Source: an uncultured Bacilli bacterium (GTDB lineage Bacteria; Bacillota_I; Bacilli_A; RF39; UBA660). From it: a DNA stretch of 15,785 bases. Below the pieces are notes generated by a model. The model was given only the letters and a program-made list of their open reading frames with translations, was not told the origin of the DNA and did not search any database. The translations under genes and the position numbers were made by a program. This document shows, piece by piece, positions 14,173-15,785 of the stretch. The DNA is taken from positions 1-15,785 of the forward strand of contig CALVUU010000131.1 of assembly GCA_944363655.1 (NCBI GenBank). Reading direction: 5' to 3'. How positions within the stretch are numbered: position 1 is the stretch's first letter; each line of letters starts with the position of its first letter.

Positions 14173-14706
14173 ATGACTTTAAAGAAAGTTAAAGTAATTA
14201 ATGTAGTATTATTTTTTGCCTTGTCATTTTTATGGCATTTTATTTACGATTGGTTTCCTAATTTTTTTACTGCGATATTTTTTCCAGTTAATGAATCAAT
14301 TTGGGAACATATGAAAATTATATTTGGAGTTATAGTATTTGGTTCTATTATTAGCTTATTTATTATGAATAAGTTTAAAATAAAATATAATAATTTTTAT
14401 GTTGAAGTAGTTAGTAAAGCAGTATTAGGAGTTATATTTTATTTAATTATTTTTATTCCTTTATATAAGTTATTTGGAGAAAATATGTTTATTTCAATAA
14501 CTTTAATGTTAATAACTTATATATTTGTTGAATTTCTTGGTTATAAAATACTTAAATTAGATGAATTAAATATTAAAATATTACCTATAATATTGATTAT
14601 ATTATGTTATATATTATTTACTTTACTTACTTATTATCCAAGACATAATTTCTTGTTTTTTGACGAGACTAGATTGCTTTATGGAATTCCTGAGGTAAAA
14701 AAATAA
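14173..14706 (+). CDS. Multi-pass membrane protein, DUF6512-like
   Basis: A 177-residue protein with about five transmembrane helices (10-30, 45-62, 78-98, 105-122, 137-153). Between the first two lies a conserved-looking loop, FPVNESIWEHMK, and the end has YYPRHNFLFFDE...YGIP; both recall the DUF6512 family, whose function is unknown. GGTGA at 14164-14168 serves as ribosome binding site. It is last in the condensin operon, 25 bases after the pentapeptide gene. Confidence 0.75.
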   Translation: MTLKKVKVINVVLFFALSFLWHFIYDWFPNFFTAIFFPVNESIWEHMKIIFGVIVFGSIISLFIMNKFKIKYNNFYVEVVSKAVLGVIFYLIIFIPLYKLFGENMFISITLMLITYIFVEFLGYKILKLDELNIKILPIILIILCYILFTLLTYYPRHNFLFFDETRLLYGIPEVKK

Positions 14707-14730
14707 CACAAAATTAATTATTTGTGTTAT
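14703..14730 (+). terminator. Hairpin at operon end, overlapping the tRNA-Leu promoter
   Basis: ATAACACAAA (14703-14712) pairs perfectly with TTTGTGTTAT (14721-14730), a 10-bp stem containing the stop codon of the preceding gene. The following AATTTATTTG is only partly T-rich, so it would be a weak terminator. Confidence 0.5.
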
Positions 14731-14733
14731 AAT
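14725..14733 (+). promoter_or_regulatory. Extended -10 promoter of tRNA-Leu
   Basis: TGTTATAAT (TG-n plus TATAAT at 14728-14733). No good -35 is present. The predicted start is only one to three bases before the mature tRNA end at 14742. Confidence 0.55.
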
Positions 14734-14741
14734 TTATTTGA

Positions 14742-14828
14742 GCCTGTATGGCGGAATTGGTAGACGCGATAGACTCAAAATCTATTTTCAGCAATGGAGT
14801 TCCAGTTCAAGTCTGGATACAGGCACCA
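14742..14828 (+). tRNA. tRNA-Leu (anticodon CAA)
   Basis: An 87-base class II tRNA with encoded CCA: acceptor GCCTGTA/TACAGGC, D arm with GGCGGAATTGGTAGACGC typical of tRNA-Leu, anticodon stem ATAGA/TCTAT with loop CTCAAAA (anticodon CAA, reading TTG), a long variable arm, and T arm CCAGTTCAAGTCTGG. Followed by its own terminator. Confidence 0.95.
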
Positions 14829-14841
14829 ATTTAAAATAATT

Positions 14842-14864
14842 CGAGCTAGAAATAGTTCGTTTTT
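14842..14864 (+). terminator. Terminator of tRNA-Leu
   Basis: CGAGCTA (14842-14848) pairs with TAGTTCG (14853-14859), one G-U, closing a GAAA tetraloop, followed by TTTTT (14860-14864). Confidence 0.85.
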
Positions 14865-14898
14865 GTTTGGAAAGTTTGTTTATTTTAAATACTATTTA

Positions 14899-14907
14899 TG
14901 TTAGAAT
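14899..14907 (+). promoter_or_regulatory. Extended -10 promoter of tmk
   Basis: TGTTAGAAT (TG-n plus TAGAAT at 14902-14907), 46 bases before the ATG; expected start near 14914. TTGTTT at 14876 is 20 bases upstream, too far for a good -35. Confidence 0.5.
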
Positions 14908-14915
14908 GTATATAG

Positions 14916-14935
14916 AAATTGATACTTATCAATTT
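14916..14935. promoter_or_regulatory. Perfect palindrome in the tmk leader, possible operator
   Basis: AAATTGATA (14916-14924) and its exact inverse TATCAATTT (14927-14935) are two bases apart, just after the predicted transcription start and directly before the ribosome binding site (AGGAAAGG, 14937-14944). It could be a repressor site or a 5' mRNA hairpin. Confidence 0.5.
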
Positions 14936-14952
14936 TAGGAAAGGTAGTTTTT

Positions 14953-15627
14953 ATGGAAAAAGGTAAATTAATAGTTATTGAGGGTGCTTGTGATGGTATT
15001 GGTAAAACTACGCAATATGTTGAACTTCGTAAACATTTGATTGAAGATGGTATTAATGTTGCTAGTCATCATTTTCCTTCCTACGGAACATATCAAGGAG
15101 CACCAGTGGAAAAATATTTACAAGGAGAATTTGGTAGTCCTAATGAATTGTCGCCATATTTTATAAATGGACTATATGCAATGGATAGAGGTATTACTTG
15201 GTATACTTCACTAAAAGAGTTGTATGAACAAGGTAAATTGATTTTACTTGATAGATATACAACATCTAGTCTAATCTACCAGGCGGCTTTAATTAAAGAT
15301 ATTGAAGAAAAGAAAAAGTTTATTGATTATGTAATAGATTTTGAATATCATAAAATTGGTGTAAAAGAACCTGATAGTGTTATATTTTTATATGCACCAT
15401 TTGAATTAGTAACAGAAATTAGAAGTGTTAGAAAAGATAATGAGGGTATAACCAATGATATTCATGAAAGAGATTTAGAATTTATGCGAAATGCTTATGA
15501 CAATGCTATGTTTATTGCTGATTATTTATCTTGGGATAAGATTAAATGTAATGATGGTGATAAATTTCGTGATGTTGAAGATATTCATGAAGAAATTTAT
15601 AGTTTAGTTAGAAAACGAAAAAATTAG
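14953..15627 (+). CDS. tmk: Thymidylate kinase (dTMP kinase)
   Basis: A 224-residue cytoplasmic P-loop kinase converting dTMP to dTDP. Seen: IVIEGACDGIGKTTQ with the P-loop at residues 10-20, the catalytic LLDRY (Asp 100, Arg 101, Tyr 102) followed by TTSSLIYQAA, and an Arg-rich lid (RSVRK...IHERD). The phosphate-binding stretch reads FPSYGTYQGAPVEKYLQGEFG, with FP and YL as in eukaryotic-type and clostridial-type dTMP kinases, not the REPGGT of most bacterial Tmk. AGGAAAGG lies eight bases before the ATG. It is transcribed alone from its own promoter, and an insertion sequence begins within about 50 bases of its stop. Confidence 0.9.
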   Translation: MEKGKLIVIEGACDGIGKTTQYVELRKHLIEDGINVASHHFPSYGTYQGAPVEKYLQGEFGSPNELSPYFINGLYAMDRGITWYTSLKELYEQGKLILLDRYTTSSLIYQAALIKDIEEKKKFIDYVIDFEYHKIGVKEPDSVIFLYAPFELVTEIRSVRKDNEGITNDIHERDLEFMRNAYDNAMFIADYLSWDKIKCNDGDKFRDVEDIHEEIYSLVRKRKN

Positions 15628-15675
15628 TAGTAAAGTATCAAACATAAGTTACAAAGTAACGACAAACCAACTATA

Positions 15676-15701
15676 GATTATTTTGACTTGTCAAAATAAT
15701 C
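15676..15701. repeat. 11-bp hairpin over the transposase stop codon
   Basis: GATTATTTTGA (15676-15686) is perfectly inverted at 15691-15701 with loop CTTG. It contains the transposase stop. A poor T tract follows on either strand, so it is more likely an element-end structure that blocks read-through than a strong terminator. GTTAC-AAA-GTAAC at about 15645-15660 is a second small dyad between it and tmk. Confidence 0.5.
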
Positions 15702-15785
15702 ACGAAGCATTTCAATTGGAGATTTCCAATTAAGTGGTTGCATAGGAAAATTATTGTATTCTCTAAGATATAATTGCAACTGCTT
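15678..15785 (-). mobile_element. Insertion sequence transposase, C-terminal end (DDE/rve family)
   Basis: The minus strand from the window edge to the TAA at 15678-15680 encodes 35 residues with the end signature of integrase-core transposases: LREYNNFPMQPLNWKSP, then IEMLRDYF. The YNNFP..PL.WKSP pattern recalls IS481/IS3-type enzymes. The rest lies beyond 15785, so whether the element is intact cannot be seen. The IS boundary must fall between the tmk stop (15627) and about 15675. Confidence 0.75.

Noticed and set aside
1..15785. DGR reverse transcriptase, Avd or template repeat within the window
   Set aside because: No RT motif (such as YxDD) appears in any gene here and no second copy of the GC-rich tail was seen, so the DGR, if real, is elsewhere.

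Overview
This is a bacterial chromosome segment of very low GC content (by eye about 27-30%). Gene content (T-box leader, ScpA/ScpB, MiaB, SipW-type exported protein, DUF6512-like membrane protein, short intergenic gaps, strong AGGAGG-type ribosome binding sites) points to an uncultured low-GC Firmicute/Bacilli lineage related to the RF39/Erysipelotrichia/Mollicutes-like gut bacteria. Trp is written TGG throughout and no gene is interrupted by TGA, so the standard bacterial code fits. The lineage is inferred, not proven.

Layout. 1-3247: a promoter and a T-box riboswitch with a serine specifier (TCT) control an operon of an M19-type dipeptidase, seryl-tRNA synthetase (with archaeal/eukaryotic-looking motifs) and an unknown membrane-anchored protein. 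3248-3527: gap with a long imperfect inverted repeat. 3528-4937: miaB. 4938-5406: gene-poor stretch with two hairpin terminators and a decayed zinc-ribbon reading frame. 5407-6477 (minus): zinc-ribbon/transmembrane/SH3 protein. 6593-6669 (minus): tRNA-Met with its own promoter and terminator. 6891-7565: gmk. 7741-10515: large exported fibronectin-III-like repeat protein. 10591-14706: a Trx-fold membrane protein, an unknown membrane protein, scpA, scpB, a pentapeptide-repeat protein and a DUF6512-like protein, closely spaced. 14742-14828: tRNA-Leu(CAA). 14953-15627: thymidylate kinase. 15678-15785 (minus): C-terminal end of a DDE transposase that runs off the window.

Most of the window is housekeeping: charging and modification of tRNA, nucleotide kinases and chromosome condensation. 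The stand-out is the 924-residue surface protein at 7741-10515. Its last 55 or so codons switch abruptly from AT-rich to about 54% GC, with a run of C-ending codons (AAC, TAC, GTC, AGC, ATC, GGC, CTC), and the patch ends in a perfect 7-bp hairpin. This is what a variable region of a diversity-generating retroelement (DGR) looks like. No reverse transcriptase, accessory protein or template repeat lies in the window, so this would be a remote target diversified in trans. The protein reads as a SipW-type signal anchor, a TasA/CalY-like segment, about five Fn3-like repeats and a C-terminal ligand-binding domain carrying the variable patch.
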